Shown: positions 1 to 11,267, numbered from the stretch's first letter. The stretch is 64,000 bases of DNA from Mariniblastus fucicola (GCF_008087665.1 NZ_CP042912.1:4836001-4900000); one strand, 5' to 3'. Numbers and translations: made by a program. The notes: generated from the letters alone by a model not told the origin.

Positions 1-661
1 AGTCGGCCAATTCGACGCCCGTCAGCTTGTCCGCTGTCGACTTGGTGGCGGTCTTGCGTTCTTCCTTGCGAATTAGGTTTAAGAGCGCCGCCGGGGCTTG
101 GGGGCGTTCGTAGCCGAACATTTGCGTAAAGTCGCTGAACCGATACTTCCCGCCTTGCCAATGAGCCGAACCAGCAATCACGACCAACCCGCCGTGCGAT
201 TTGATGTCGATGTCGGGAAAGCCTTCGATAACGTTTTTGAACTTCAACCCTTCCGGCACTGTCAGGTAGTATTGCCGCCCGCCGGTCGGCGATTCAACGC
301 ACGGCGCGATGTCCTCCAACGGCTGGGGCAACAACGCGTTAAGCTTCGCGAGTGATTCCATGCCCTGTTTGTTGGGACGTTCCTTCGTCGGCACGTCCAC
401 GTCGATGACAAGGTCGCACGGCCCAAGCGCCCACCCGATGCCGTGTTGCTGTTCGCGGTATAGCCTCAACGTGTCGACGTCGTGGTCGGTCGTTTGCCAG
501 CCTTTAAGCAATGGGGTTTTTGCCTTCTTATCGCCGATGTGTTGGCGACGTTTCAGCGGGAACAAACGGGCGGCGTATTGCTCAATGTAAATGCTAATTG
601 AATCGCTCACTTCATCGGAAGGGCGCCGATCGCCGCTAATTTGATCGGTGAACCAATTCAT
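1..661 (-). CDS. Bifunctional DNA primase/polymerase (Prim-Pol), C-terminus cut by window edge
   Basis: The frame is open from the ATG at 661 to the window edge, 220 codons without a stop. It reads as the N-terminal Prim-Pol domain found in replication proteins of plasmids, phages and integrative elements. Visible landmarks are the acidic VIDVD motif at residues 85-89 (likely metal ligands), SPTGGR at 124-129 and DIKSHGG at 152-158 followed by VVIAGS. These match the archaeo-eukaryotic primase-like fold. The start overlaps the stop of the upstream gene by four bases (ATGA), so the two are translationally coupled. A helicase or D5-like domain often follows, but it would lie outside the window. 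The protein probably primes replication of the element. Confidence 0.8.
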   Translation of the reverse strand, partial: MNWFTDQISGDRRPSDEVSDSISIYIEQYAARLFPLKRRQHIGDKKAKTPLLKGWQTTDHDVDTLRLYREQQHGIGWALGPCDLVIDVDVPTKERPNKQGMESLAKLNALLPQPLEDIAPCVESPTGGRQYYLTVPEGLKFKNVIEGFPDIDIKSHGGLVVIAGSAHWQGGKYRFSDFTQMFGYERPQAPAALLNLIRKEERKTATKSTADKLTGVELAD

Positions 662-1146
662 TGATTCACCCCGATTTCCGTCTGGTTTATCGGTTGCGTA
701 GGCCTAACAACCATCCGCCCCGGTTTGACGCAGTGGCGCTTTTTTGGGTCGACGCTAATCCAGTAGTTTCTACTGCCGCGACCGCAATCACTAACGCGAG
801 ATTCAACGTGCGTGTGATCGTGTCTTGAATCCCAAGAATGACGATGCTTTCGATCACAGATCGGGCATCGCACCACAAGTTGGCAACGAGTCGATTCGTA
901 TTCCGGGTGCCCTTGGATCGGCCGAAAATTTGTGTCGCTTGGGTAATAAATTTTCAGGACGCCGCGCGCGACCTTTCGGTTCCTCGCTGGCTCGATCGGA
1001 AGCCGAAGAAATTCTGGCGTCTCGATCGATTTGGCAGGTCGAGAGGCTCTACCGGGCGGTTGATCCTTGAAGCGTCGACCCTTTTTATACGCCGCTTCAA
1101 GTTCAACTTTTCTTGCTTCGTGTTCGTTGTTTGGTATACTTTTCAT
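658..1146 (-). CDS. Small Cys/His-rich protein of the integrative element
   Basis: This 162-residue protein has no recognised family. The N-terminal 60 residues are basic. The middle holds a CPIC pair at 94-97, then histidines at 101, 103, 109, 111 and 113 and a cysteine at 121, which suggests a zinc-binding or nucleic-acid-binding fold. An AGGA ribosome-binding site lies seven bases before the ATG, just downstream of a strong hairpin. It overlaps the Prim-Pol gene by four bases and is probably co-expressed with it. A replication accessory role is inferred from position only. Confidence 0.6.
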   Translation of the reverse strand: MKSIPNNEHEARKVELEAAYKKGRRFKDQPPGRASRPAKSIETPEFLRLPIEPARNRKVARGVLKIYYPSDTNFRPIQGHPEYESTRCQLVVRCPICDRKHRHSWDSRHDHTHVESRVSDCGRGSRNYWISVDPKKRHCVKPGRMVVRPTQPINQTEIGVNQ

Positions 1147-1158
1147 GTCAAATTCCTA

Positions 1159-1198
1159 AGCCGTCCCGACGCTTCGCCAGATGTCGGGCGGCTTTTTG
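1159..1198. other. Strong hairpin before a ribosome-binding site
   Basis: An 11 to 12 bp stem with one bulge (AGCCGTCCCGAC pairing with GTCGGGCGGCT) is followed by TTTTT on the plus strand. On the minus strand, the coding direction here, it sits directly before the AGGA of the gene starting at 1146. It could be a plus-strand terminator or a translational control element. Confidence 0.4.
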
Positions 1199-1254
1199 TG
1201 TTGCGGTTTCGGATTATTTGAAGTCGCCACCCAAAATCGCGTCTATCGGCTCGA

Positions 1255-1419
1255 TCAACCATTCGCCAAAATGAAGTCGATGATTGTCTTTCCAAGGACA
1301 TAGCCTTGCCGTCCGAAGTACTTCACTTCCAGACCGTTTCGGCGGGCATGCCGCGATGCGTTTAGATCCCTTCGGATTCCAGATACGCTTCGGTATCGCT
1401 TGCTGATTGGCTCACGCAC
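1255..1419 (-). CDS. Hidden 54-residue DNA-binding-like protein
   Basis: A short open frame with a GTG start overlaps the last 58 bases of the DUF1580-like gene and runs to a TGA at 1255. The product is basic and reads like the C-terminal half of a small helix-turn-helix or excisionase-type protein, with a run ASRHARRNGLEVKYFGRQGY and then a short helical tail ending in LANG. The residue pattern is much more protein-like than the other frames. The start is uncertain: no clear ribosome-binding site precedes the GTG, and translation may depend on coupling or frameshifting from the overlapping gene. A role in element excision or control is inference. Confidence 0.5.
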   Translation of the reverse strand: MREPISKRYRSVSGIRRDLNASRHARRNGLEVKYFGRQGYVLGKTIIDFILANG

Positions 1420-1691
1420 TGAGCTGCTGGGCCGTCCGACTCAAAGAACGCCAGCAAAGCTTCGACGGTTGTTACGCGCCGCCCGCCAACTTTTATCGTG
1501 GATAGAATGCGCCCGCCGGAGCCTCGCGTTGTCCACCGAAACACGGTGCTTCGATTCGGCTGGAATCCGCAGTGTTCGGAAACCCATGCAGGGACTTTGG
1601 AAATTGGGACGGGTGTCTCTGCTAACAAATTGATCACGGCAACAATCCTTAAAAAGTTCTGTCTTGTTGCTGTAGTATTCGTTTGAGTCAC
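1362..1691 (-). CDS. DUF1580-like helix-turn-helix protein
   Basis: The 109-residue protein resembles the DUF1580 family of planctomycete mobile elements. The central part (about residues 35-55) contains a serine-rich segment, STVFRWTTRGSGG, typical of a recognition helix and wing. It is followed by GGRRVTTVEALLAFF at about 68-82, the hallmark of the family and of excisionase-like proteins. The C-terminal tail is acidic and overlaps a second reading frame on the same strand. It lies between an unknown gene and the replication genes of the element. A role as excisionase or regulator is plausible but not shown. Confidence 0.65.
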   Translation of the reverse strand: MTQTNTTATRQNFLRIVAVINLLAETPVPISKVPAWVSEHCGFQPNRSTVFRWTTRGSGGRILSTIKVGGRRVTTVEALLAFFESDGPAAQCVSQSASDTEAYLESEGI

Positions 1692-1751
1692 CGGCTTTGA
1701 ATAGCCTTATTGACGCCTCAAATGAGCAATGTCACTTAATGTCAGTTGCGG

Positions 1752-2288
1752 TCACTTCTTTTTTAATCCCCGCAGCTCGGGCGCGGCCAAGTCAACCCAA
1801 TAGAAGTTTCCTTTGGATCTATAAATGAACGGTTTGTCATCCCGTTTTGACCAATCCCGAATCTGTTTCGGCGAAAGATGGAATTTGTCTTGGATATCTT
1901 GAGACTTATATTCGGCGATTGATTCAAGTGGCTTTCTCGCCGCATCGGGCATCTCTACCGCGCCCCCAATCAAACCAGTATCGCGGTTGAAGTCCCACTC
2001 GCGCCATTGATCTCGAACTGCCGCAAAAGAGATGTAGGAGGATTCACCTTGCGATTGCTCATCAAAGCAGTCGTTGATAAACCCGCTCATAAGTTCGTCA
2101 GCCGTCGCTGCAAAAAACGTGCTTGTATCGTCATTAGCGCTATGGCTGCTGCTCAATTCGGAAAACAAGTGCTTTAGCTCAAGCACGAGATTTGGATTCC
2201 GTTTTACGACTAATGGCACACTGAAAATTGCTTCGATTCTATCAACCAATTGTTCACAGCTTGCCAACGAAATTTCATGCAAATCCAT
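1752..2288 (-). CDS. Unknown protein of the integrative element
   Basis: This 178-residue soluble protein has no family I recognise. The N-terminal half is acidic and helical. The C-terminal third contains FHLSPKQIRDWSKRD followed by a short beta-like segment (FIYRSKGNFYWVDL), which suggests a winged or MerR-like DNA-binding region. No signal peptide or membrane segment is present. It lies between the integrase and the DUF1580-like gene on the same strand, a common place for regulatory genes in such elements. Function is unassigned. Confidence 0.55.
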   Translation of the reverse strand: MDLHEISLASCEQLVDRIEAIFSVPLVVKRNPNLVLELKHLFSELSSSHSANDDTSTFFAATADELMSGFINDCFDEQSQGESSYISFAAVRDQWREWDFNRDTGLIGGAVEMPDAARKPLESIAEYKSQDIQDKFHLSPKQIRDWSKRDDKPFIYRSKGNFYWVDLAAPELRGLKKK

Positions 2289-2416
2289 TCAGATACCCGT
2301 TTCATTCGTAGAAACCGGCTGCCGATCGACACGACGGAAACGGGTGTAACCTTCGCGACGATCGGCGTTGTGGGAGCTACCCAGCACCGGCGTTCGATTT
2401 GTATGTTGTACGAAAC

Positions 2417-3562
2417 TCAGCCGATCTTTGCCATTACTTGGGCTGCCTTTGCGATGTCGCGTTCGGCGTAAATTTCCGTTGTTCTTGCGTTCGCATGACC
2501 GGCAACAACTTGAGCCGCTTCCAGTCCATGTTCACGCCGTACAGTCGTTGCGGTGGCATGCCGCAACTGGTTTGGCGTCCAGTGATGCTCCTTCTCCCAT
2601 CGCTTCAACGCTTCGCCTACTGTTCCTTCCGGTGGTGGAAAAGCTTTGCGGCAAGCTCGATGAATCGCTTGGCTGTAGTGCAACCGCGCAAACGGTTTCC
2701 CACTACGGCGTTGAAAGCAAAGCTCCGATTCTTCGCGGTGGGGCGGAAGGAATGGCGACAGCACTTTCTGAGCCTCAGGGCCGATGACCACGACGCGACC
2801 CTGCCCATGATGCTCCGTCTTGTGCGACTCAGGGCGATAGAGCCAGACGCCATCGTGACCGCCGCCGGTGCGATCGATGTCCATTGACCGTAAAATGAAT
2901 AGCTCGCCAGGACGGCAGCCAACGAGACGCTGAAACCGAATCATTGCTCGCGTCGTCTCGTACGGCACATGCGCGAGCGTTGCGTTCACGACGTCATCGG
3001 GAACTGCTTCAACAGGTGCATACTCCGTAGCCGACGTCTTCCCCTTCCGCAACCACGACACGGTAGCGAGTGCCTGATGAACTCCAACCGGGACAAGTTC
3101 CCGTGAGACGCCCCATTTAAACGCACGCTTGATTCGGCCAGTCTGCTGATTCACATACTTTCTGCAAAGCCCGTCCTTTACCAACATGTTTTGGTAGGCA
3201 ATCAACAGCAACGGCCCAACTTCATCGACTGGCTTGGTTCCGTAGGCCTTACGAAACGTTCGGACAGCCGACTTCAACGGCGGAATTTCGCCAGTCGGCT
3301 TGCCGTTCTTCACGTAGAAGCCCTTCGCGAACTTCCAGTATGCCGCCATCAGGTCGGAGACGGTGATAGCTCGCTTCGATTCCGACTTTGGTAGCAGCCG
3401 GCCATTGGCAAGCCATTGAGCAACGAGCATGTCGTATTGCTGTTTACTGGCCTTTGAACCGTGAAGGCCAAGGTAGAAATCCTTGCCTGAAAGAGTGACG
3501 ACGGCTTGTCCCGTCTTTCTATGCTTCCGATATTTCGGCGGCGTTTTTGATGCTCCACGCAT
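2417..3562 (-). CDS. Tyrosine-type site-specific integrase
   Basis: The 381-residue protein has the layout of phage-type integrases: an N-terminal arm-binding part, a SAM-like core-binding domain (about 65-170) and a catalytic domain (about 190-381). Catalytic landmarks are the first Arg in GCRPGEL near 215, a Lys in SHKTEHHG, the box NQLRHATAT near 330, the His in AGHANARTT near 354 and the nucleophile Tyr in EIYAE near 365. Box II has Asn where most relatives have His, which I believe is common in planctomycete integrases. It faces away from the tRNA-Leu gene about 140 bases upstream, which is probably its attachment site. Confidence 0.9.
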   Translation of the reverse strand: MRGASKTPPKYRKHRKTGQAVVTLSGKDFYLGLHGSKASKQQYDMLVAQWLANGRLLPKSESKRAITVSDLMAAYWKFAKGFYVKNGKPTGEIPPLKSAVRTFRKAYGTKPVDEVGPLLLIAYQNMLVKDGLCRKYVNQQTGRIKRAFKWGVSRELVPVGVHQALATVSWLRKGKTSATEYAPVEAVPDDVVNATLAHVPYETTRAMIRFQRLVGCRPGELFILRSMDIDRTGGGHDGVWLYRPESHKTEHHGQGRVVVIGPEAQKVLSPFLPPHREESELCFQRRSGKPFARLHYSQAIHRACRKAFPPPEGTVGEALKRWEKEHHWTPNQLRHATATTVRREHGLEAAQVVAGHANARTTEIYAERDIAKAAQVMAKIG

Positions 3563-3583
3563 GACGATTCAGCTCCCGTTTAG

Positions 3584-3612
3584 AGCAAATCCGGTAGACT
3601 ACCGGATTTGCT
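3584..3612. repeat. Perfect 13-bp inverted repeat upstream of the integrase
   Basis: AGCAAATCCGGTA and its exact reverse complement are separated by three bases. The repeat lies 22 bases upstream of the integrase start, between the gene and the tRNA. It has no U-tract on either strand, so it is more likely an operator or an arm site for integrase or excisionase than a terminator. Confidence 0.6.
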
Positions 3613-3699
3613 GGTTTGGAAACGGGCTACTCTGCCACACTTGGGCAGGTAATCAGAAAGCTGAATCATCCGCGTTTTTACGAGGTTTTCACCTCAAAG

Positions 3700-3782
3700 T
3701 ACCGGCTAGAGGACTTGAACCTCCACTCCCAAAGGGAACTTGATTTTGAATCAAGCGCGTCTGCCAATTCCGCCAAGCCGGC
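3700..3782 (-). tRNA. tRNA-Leu (anticodon CAA)
   Basis: The minus strand folds as a class II tRNA of 83 bases. The acceptor stem begins GCCGGCT and closes with AGCCGGT plus discriminator A. The D-arm is TTGGCGGAATTGGCAGA. The anticodon stem is CTTGA/TCAAG around the loop TTCAAAA, giving anticodon CAA. A variable arm and the T-arm GAGGTTCAAGTCCTC follow. The CCA end is not encoded. The 3' end faces the integrative element, so this is the likely attachment gene. Confidence 0.93.
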
Positions 3783-3885
3783 TTGTCGCATGAAGGAATT
3801 TTAATCCAACGGCTACGGTTTGGACAAGTGGATTTCGGACGGGTTCGCAGCAATCGCGAATTTAAGCCAATACTGCCCAGACTGC

Positions 3886-6800
3886 CTAAGCTTTGAGCGA
3901 ATCCAGCAGATTCATTTGCGACAAGATTCGTGTTGCAAGGAGGCTGGCGACGATTCCGATAGCGAAAATCGCGATGAAGATTCCCCCGAGTGCAACCCAC
4001 GGAACCGAAGCATCACCAAAAAGGTAATGGGGCAGGGTACCGCATAACGCGGCGAGGATTCCGACGACCAATCCAGTCCCCAACAGCCATCCGTTCTCAA
4101 TCAAAATCATCCCGGCCAGGCGTCCTTTCCCGAAACCTACGGCTCGCATCAACCCGAGTTCTCGTTTGCGTTCCAAAACGTTGCGAATTTGGACCGCGGC
4201 GAGGCCGAATGTGCCCAGCAACAAACCGAGGGCTCCCAGCGATTGAAACGTGCTGAGGTAAGTATTCTGCACCGACATGAAATTCGCCAACAATCGCGGC
4301 GCGGACCGGGCATCAAACCCTTCGTCGCCCAGTTGCTGTTCGAGAACAGCGACGGCTTGCGCTGAATCCGTTTCGTTCTCGCTGTCAATCAAGAAGTATC
4401 GCGAGCCCCCAAGGTATGGAAAGGCTCGGACAAAGCTGTCTTCGGAAACCAACAGACTGCCTTGAAGAATTGTGTTGCTGAGAAATCCGACGACTCGAAA
4501 CGTAACGGTTTCGCCGGTATCAAAGTGCACCACATAGTCACCGCCAGGAGCAAAAATCTTCAAACTGTAGTTCGCGGTGTTCTTGTCAATAATGACTGGA
4601 ATGGCTCCATCGTCGTAGCTGCGATTCAACATCGTCCACGGGTTTGCGGATTCAGCATCCGATTCAGCCACCGATCCTCCCCATGCGAACGCTGGAACTT
4701 CTGCGTTGAAGCTGTCAATGAAATCCTGTGTCGCGCCGAGCACGCGTGGCTGGGTAGATTGATAGAGATTGTTGCAACTGGCGTCCTCTCCCGGTTTGAA
4801 TCGAAATCCGAAGACGCGCGTCGAAGGCGGAAGAGTCGCGTCAAGCAATTCAGTTTGCCCGTCGGCTGAACTCAGGTTTGAAAACAGCGGCTGGCTCGAC
4901 TGAGCCACGTAATCGAATCCGGCTGTTCCCTGTTCGGTTGGAGTCAGCCGAAAGGAACTGACGGCGGCGATCAGGAAACTGGCAACGGCGACCAGGCCAA
5001 TGGTCAGCGTACTTCGCAGTGGATTCCGCCTCAGACTCATCAGAGCCAACTGCTGCAGATCGGTTGCCGAATTGGATTCGCCATCGCGTTCCAGCATCGA
5101 GTAAACGAACATCAGCATCGCGGCCAAAACACAAAACCCACTGCCCATAAACGAACCGGCTTGCGCGTCGCCGCTGAGGTTAATCGCCAATACAGAAAGG
5201 ATGACAGCGAGAACCAGCATGCTGACGATTGCAACAGGCATCCATTTTTTCGACTTTCTGTTCGGCAAACTCGCAGACTCGTCAATCCGACCAGCCAACA
5301 TGCCGCGAACGCTTTGCCGACGCAGCGAACGCAAGGCCCAAAAGATCGTTCCGACACAAATCAAAATTCCGCTGACGAATCCGATCAAAATGCTTACCGG
5401 TCCGATGTGCAAGTCGATGATCGGTTTGGAAATGGCGCCAACCCACCAGGTCTTCAGCCCCCAAATCATGGCCGCGGCATAACCAATTCCGATCAGGATC
5501 CCGAGCACAGCTCCCAGTATGCAAACCAGCAGCATTTCACGTATCCAGATGCCCGAAACACGTTTTGCCGGCAGTCCAACGGCCTGTAATAATCCGACTT
5601 CGGAAGCTCGGGACTGCAGTGTCAATCGAAACAGCAGCGACACGAGAATCAGCCCGGACGCGATTACGAACATGCTGAGCGCGAGAAAAAGTACGTCAAA
5701 AGGGGTCGAGCCGGATGAAGCTGTCAACGCGTTTTGCCGCAGCGTAATCAGTTCGAATCCGGACGCTCCTTTCGTTTCCGCGATCGCAGACAGCAGCCGA
5801 GTTTGAATCTCGGATCGTTCCGTTTTCGCCGGAATGCGATAGGAGGTCACGTCTCCAAAACGGCTACTCCAAAGCTTCTGTCCGGTGGCGAACGACACAA
5901 ACGCTTTCGGCGTCGTGCGATGATTCTCCCAATACGTATCGTCAGAAGGACGAAGTTTGCTGGCCGTTTCAAATGGCAAGTCCCAGTTCTCGATCGATTC
6001 AGCGTCCGTCACGCCGGGGACTTCCGGAGTCAGATTGGGATCGTTGGCAAGCGTCGGGGCCGTGTCGAACTTCGCCGGAACAACTTCGCCGCGACGGCGA
6101 ACTTCGAAAGCTTCATACGGTTCAGTCAATGCCGCGATTGCGGAGACAACCAATGTCGCTTCCTGTTTTGTCTGTTTGCCGTGGGTCGTTTCGGGATCGA
6201 ACCAGGCAATCGTGAGGCTGTCTCCGACATCAACGTCGATATCGTTGGCTGCCCATTCGTTGATTACGATCTCGTCTTCACTTGGAGGCTGAATTCGCTG
6301 TCCGTCGACATCACGCAATGGAAACGCGTCATCGATGTCGATTGCTGCGATCATTGAAAACGGAATGCCGGATTCCGAATCTGATTTGCGAATATCGTTG
6401 GCGAGATAAGTGAAAACCGGTTTGGCGCCTGGAAAAGTTTCTTCGATCGCCGACACGACCGCCGGCAGAAGCACCAGTTGCTCAGAAGACAATGTCCAAT
6501 AGTCAAACACGGTTGCAGATTGTCCGTCGCTTTCGAAAGTCTGCGTGACGCGTTTGAGAGATATGCCTTCGTCTTCCAGTGTCCGTGGAAGCTCACGCAG
6601 AACGTTCTGAAAGTCTGCAGCGGCTGCACGATTGGCGTCAGTGCGGCCAAGGAAAGAAACGTTGACTTGCTCCGAACTCGACTTGTGCCGCAGTGCACTG
6701 CGTGAGAGCGAATCCTGGAGCATTTGAACGGGCACGAAAATGTTCGGACTATCCAGCTGGCTTTGGTGCATACTAAAACCTGCGAGACCTTCATTGGGCA

Positions 6801-7389
6801 AAATCTGAACGACTTCGATTCCGACCAGGCTTTCGATCAGATCACGCTTCGCCCCTAACGCACTTTCGGCAGGAAGCTGAGTCGGTTTCGGGATCCGCAA
6901 GGTGACAGGACTCGCGGACTCGCTATCAGCGATACCCAATTGGTCGGCGAGAGCCCGATTGATGATTGCGGTGTCGCCCGAAAGTTCGTTGACCGAAATG
7001 CCGCTGGTGTCGAGTTGCCAGAACTCGTTCGGGACACCGAAAACGTTGACGTTGGCCGCACGCTGAATGCCGGACTGGGAGGAATCTTGCGTTTCCACGG
7101 TTCCGTTGTTGAACAGAATTGCCGGGACAGACTGATCCCAAAACGCGGCAAGTTCCTGATTGTTGTCAGGTCGCATGGATGACTGGTCGAAGAACCCACG
7201 CGAAATCAGCAAGTCGTCTGTTTCACCAAGCCGGTCCAGCGTCAGGTCACGCAGACTCGTTCGCATACTGTCGCCAACGAGCAGTGCTCCCGTCAACACC
7301 GCGGTGGCGGCGGCGACGCCGAGCGCGATCGCGAGGTTGACCGGCAGGTAGTGCTTGAAGCTCTGGATTGCGAGATGCCAGGAATTCAT
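3886..7389 (-). CDS. Large FtsX-like ABC transporter permease
   Basis: The 1167-residue membrane protein has the doubled architecture of MacB/LolCE-type permeases: an N-terminal membrane segment (about 17-40), a large extracytoplasmic domain, a three-helix FtsX block (about 560-690), two more helices (about 715-765), a second extracytoplasmic region and a C-terminal FtsX block (about 1040-1167). The sequence GLLQAVGLPAKRVSG before the first block and GLMRAVGFGKGRLAG before the last are the coupling-helix motifs that contact the ATPase. The protein probably moves lipid or lipoprotein material out of the inner membrane. No ATP-binding partner lies next to it. A terminator separates it from the upstream thioredoxin-like gene, so it has its own promoter. 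Confidence 0.85.
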   Translation of the reverse strand: MNSWHLAIQSFKHYLPVNLAIALGVAAATAVLTGALLVGDSMRTSLRDLTLDRLGETDDLLISRGFFDQSSMRPDNNQELAAFWDQSVPAILFNNGTVETQDSSQSGIQRAANVNVFGVPNEFWQLDTSGISVNELSGDTAIINRALADQLGIADSESASPVTLRIPKPTQLPAESALGAKRDLIESLVGIEVVQILPNEGLAGFSMHQSQLDSPNIFVPVQMLQDSLSRSALRHKSSSEQVNVSFLGRTDANRAAAADFQNVLRELPRTLEDEGISLKRVTQTFESDGQSATVFDYWTLSSEQLVLLPAVVSAIEETFPGAKPVFTYLANDIRKSDSESGIPFSMIAAIDIDDAFPLRDVDGQRIQPPSEDEIVINEWAANDIDVDVGDSLTIAWFDPETTHGKQTKQEATLVVSAIAALTEPYEAFEVRRRGEVVPAKFDTAPTLANDPNLTPEVPGVTDAESIENWDLPFETASKLRPSDDTYWENHRTTPKAFVSFATGQKLWSSRFGDVTSYRIPAKTERSEIQTRLLSAIAETKGASGFELITLRQNALTASSGSTPFDVLFLALSMFVIASGLILVSLLFRLTLQSRASEVGLLQAVGLPAKRVSGIWIREMLLVCILGAVLGILIGIGYAAAMIWGLKTWWVGAISKPIIDLHIGPVSILIGFVSGILICVGTIFWALRSLRRQSVRGMLAGRIDESASLPNRKSKKWMPVAIVSMLVLAVILSVLAINLSGDAQAGSFMGSGFCVLAAMLMFVYSMLERDGESNSATDLQQLALMSLRRNPLRSTLTIGLVAVASFLIAAVSSFRLTPTEQGTAGFDYVAQSSQPLFSNLSSADGQTELLDATLPPSTRVFGFRFKPGEDASCNNLYQSTQPRVLGATQDFIDSFNAEVPAFAWGGSVAESDAESANPWTMLNRSYDDGAIPVIIDKNTANYSLKIFAPGGDYVVHFDTGETVTFRVVGFLSNTILQGSLLVSEDSFVRAFPYLGGSRYFLIDSENETDSAQAVAVLEQQLGDEGFDARSAPRLLANFMSVQNTYLSTFQSLGALGLLLGTFGLAAVQIRNVLERKRELGLMRAVGFGKGRLAGMILIENGWLLGTGLVVGILAALCGTLPHYLFGDASVPWVALGGIFIAIFAIGIVASLLATRILSQMNLLDSLKA

Positions 7390-7527
7390 AAAAACCTTGA
7401 ATTTTGGTTTGGAGCAAGATGTTTAAACGCCACGAGTTGGCGGGAGACCATGCACAGAAATTGCAAACCGACGTGGTTTGCGATATTGCAATGAGGCAAG
7501 CGACATTGTATCCATTTCTCAATACGT

Positions 7528-7561
7528 AAAAAAAGAGCCGACTGACAAAAGCAGTCGGCTC
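7528..7561 (-). terminator. Rho-independent terminator of the TlpA-like gene
   Basis: A perfect 10-bp stem (GAGCCGACTG / CAGTCGGCTC, seven-base loop) is followed on the minus strand by seven U residues. It lies 37 bases after the stop of the TlpA-like gene. Confidence 0.92.
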
Positions 7562-7597
7562 AAGTGAAATTGTTCGCAAGAGTGACAGAGGACGGAT

Positions 7598-8758
7598 CTA
7601 GCCTTTGCTCTCGCTCAGTTCCTTTTCCAGTTTTTCGAGGAACTTCTTGAACGATTCTTTGGTCGCAAGAGCAACTGCTTTCTTCTGTACTGCGATCGCA
7701 TCTTCAAGCTTGTTGCAAATGTACAGAAGGTTTGCGTGAGTGCTCAGTGCTGATGCAATGGCTTCGTCTTTGCCATCTTTCTCCGTAAGTTCAACGCTTC
7801 GTGCTGCCGCTTCGCAAGCCGTCTTTAGAAGCTCTTCCTCGAATTTCTCACCTGCTTTGTGCTGACTAACGACTCGCCCCGTGAGCCGATTGATCATGCG
7901 CGGTTCGTCACCGGCTGACTCAATCAATTCTTTATACGCTGCGATTGATTCTTCGCCACCAGCCGCCATCGCAGCAGAGATTCGCATTCCTTTCATACGC
8001 GCAATTGTGCGAGCGTCAGCAGTTTCAGAATTCTCTTCCAGATAGGTATCGATCTTCTTCAATGCTTCCTCTGGTTTGTCCGCTCGCAAGAGCTTGCCGA
8101 TCGAAGCCATCATCAAATCAGCCTTTTGCTGAACAGAGAATTCCTTCGCGAACGACTCGCGATCCCACTTGTCTTCAACGATTTCTTCAAGCGGCTTGTC
8201 CATTCTCATCGGGTGACCGATCCACTCGATTTCGCCTGTCTTGCCGACGATGAATGCTGTTGGAATACCGCCTTGGCCAGCGGCTGTCATGTAGTCTTTT
8301 GAGACCGAACCATCCGGGTCTGTGGTCAGGCAGTATGCACTGGTTAGTTCGGCATAGGTCTTCTCTTTATCGCCGCCTACGTTTTTCTTGAGAAACTTTT
8401 CAACCGTTTCAAGCTTCTCTTTGCTAACGCTGATGACCTGGACACCTTTATCAGCGTATTCGTCTTGAGTCTCAACAATATGAGGCATCGATGAGATGCA
8501 TGGGCCACACCATGTTGCCCAGAACTCGACAATGTAAACTTTGTCTGCTTCAAAACCAGTGAAGCCAGAAAATTCACCGTCGCGATCACTAAGCCAGTGC
8601 TCAATATCAAGCTTCGGAGCTTTGTCCCCAATGGTCAATGTATCGTCCGCAACCGCCACTGTTGCGAGACCAGATAACGCGCTAATTGCGCAAAGCGATA
8701 AAATGGCCGCGAAGCCCCATCGGCTCAACTTGCCGAAAGAATGCTGAGCAAAACTCAT
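7598..8758 (-). CDS. Secreted TlpA/redoxin-like thioredoxin protein
   Basis: The protein starts at an ATG preceded by a GGGG ribosome-binding site and has a signal peptide ending near AVA-DD (about residue 38). A redoxin domain follows, with active-site motif WATWCGPC and the cis-Pro segment GGIPTAFIVGKTG. It should act as a membrane-side or periplasmic thiol-disulfide reductant. After about residue 195 comes a helical region of some 190 residues with TPR-like helices, ending in a charged coiled stretch (KKFLEKLEKELSESKG). This layout is frequent in planctomycetes. The redox partner cannot be read from the neighbours. A strong terminator follows the gene. Confidence 0.85.
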   Translation of the reverse strand: MSFAQHSFGKLSRWGFAAILSLCAISALSGLATVAVADDTLTIGDKAPKLDIEHWLSDRDGEFSGFTGFEADKVYIVEFWATWCGPCISSMPHIVETQDEYADKGVQVISVSKEKLETVEKFLKKNVGGDKEKTYAELTSAYCLTTDPDGSVSKDYMTAAGQGGIPTAFIVGKTGEIEWIGHPMRMDKPLEEIVEDKWDRESFAKEFSVQQKADLMMASIGKLLRADKPEEALKKIDTYLEENSETADARTIARMKGMRISAAMAAGGEESIAAYKELIESAGDEPRMINRLTGRVVSQHKAGEKFEEELLKTACEAAARSVELTEKDGKDEAIASALSTHANLLYICNKLEDAIAVQKKAVALATKESFKKFLEKLEKELSESKG

Positions 8759-9152
8759 GGATTTCCCCACTTAGAAATATGATTTTGATTTGTAAGAACG
8801 CAGGACCGCACGCACACTAACTTGTCGCGGTGAGTGTCCCTTTCGATCACGACATAATAGCAGGAAAACCTTCAGTAAGGGAAAGCTTTTAAGCTTCGAA
8901 CGATGTGCATTTCGACCACAACACGTCCGTTCTGTGGCATAGGTTACGAAGCAGTCCACCGGAAAGGCGATGCAGAGTCGCAGACCATGCGACGCTGCGG
9001 CTGAACGACTGGTCGGCGCATTGCCTTTGCCGTTGGGATAGCCGCATGCTCCGCACTATAAATTTGTCGGACAGCGGTTGAGTCATGCACGCTCGATGCC
9101 TCGCCGTCGACGCGAGTTGAAGTCAACCCGCGTCGCAATCACCGACGCTGTG
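8759..9152. other. Intergenic region with a thiC-distal hairpin
   Basis: No convincing gene is visible. At 9108-9135 a 12-bp stem (CGACGCGAGTTG / CAACCCGCGTCG, one G-T pair) lies just after the thiC stop. It has no U-tract, so it may be a Rho-independent-like 3' end or an mRNA stabiliser. The rest holds the upstream region of the TlpA-like gene. Confidence 0.45.

Positions 9153-11267
<2,115 letters not shown>

Larger units (their letters stand above)
1..3700. mobile_element. Right end of an integrative element at tRNA-Leu
   Basis: All genes from the window edge to the integrase lie on the minus strand, and none is a housekeeping gene. A tyrosine integrase is the gene nearest the tRNA. The element abuts the 3' end of the tRNA-Leu gene, the usual attachment site for such elements. 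The cargo includes a primase-polymerase, a DUF1580-like protein and small DNA-binding-like genes. The far end and the second copy of the attachment core are outside the window, so the outer boundary is unknown and the exact inner boundary is inferred. Confidence 0.7.
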
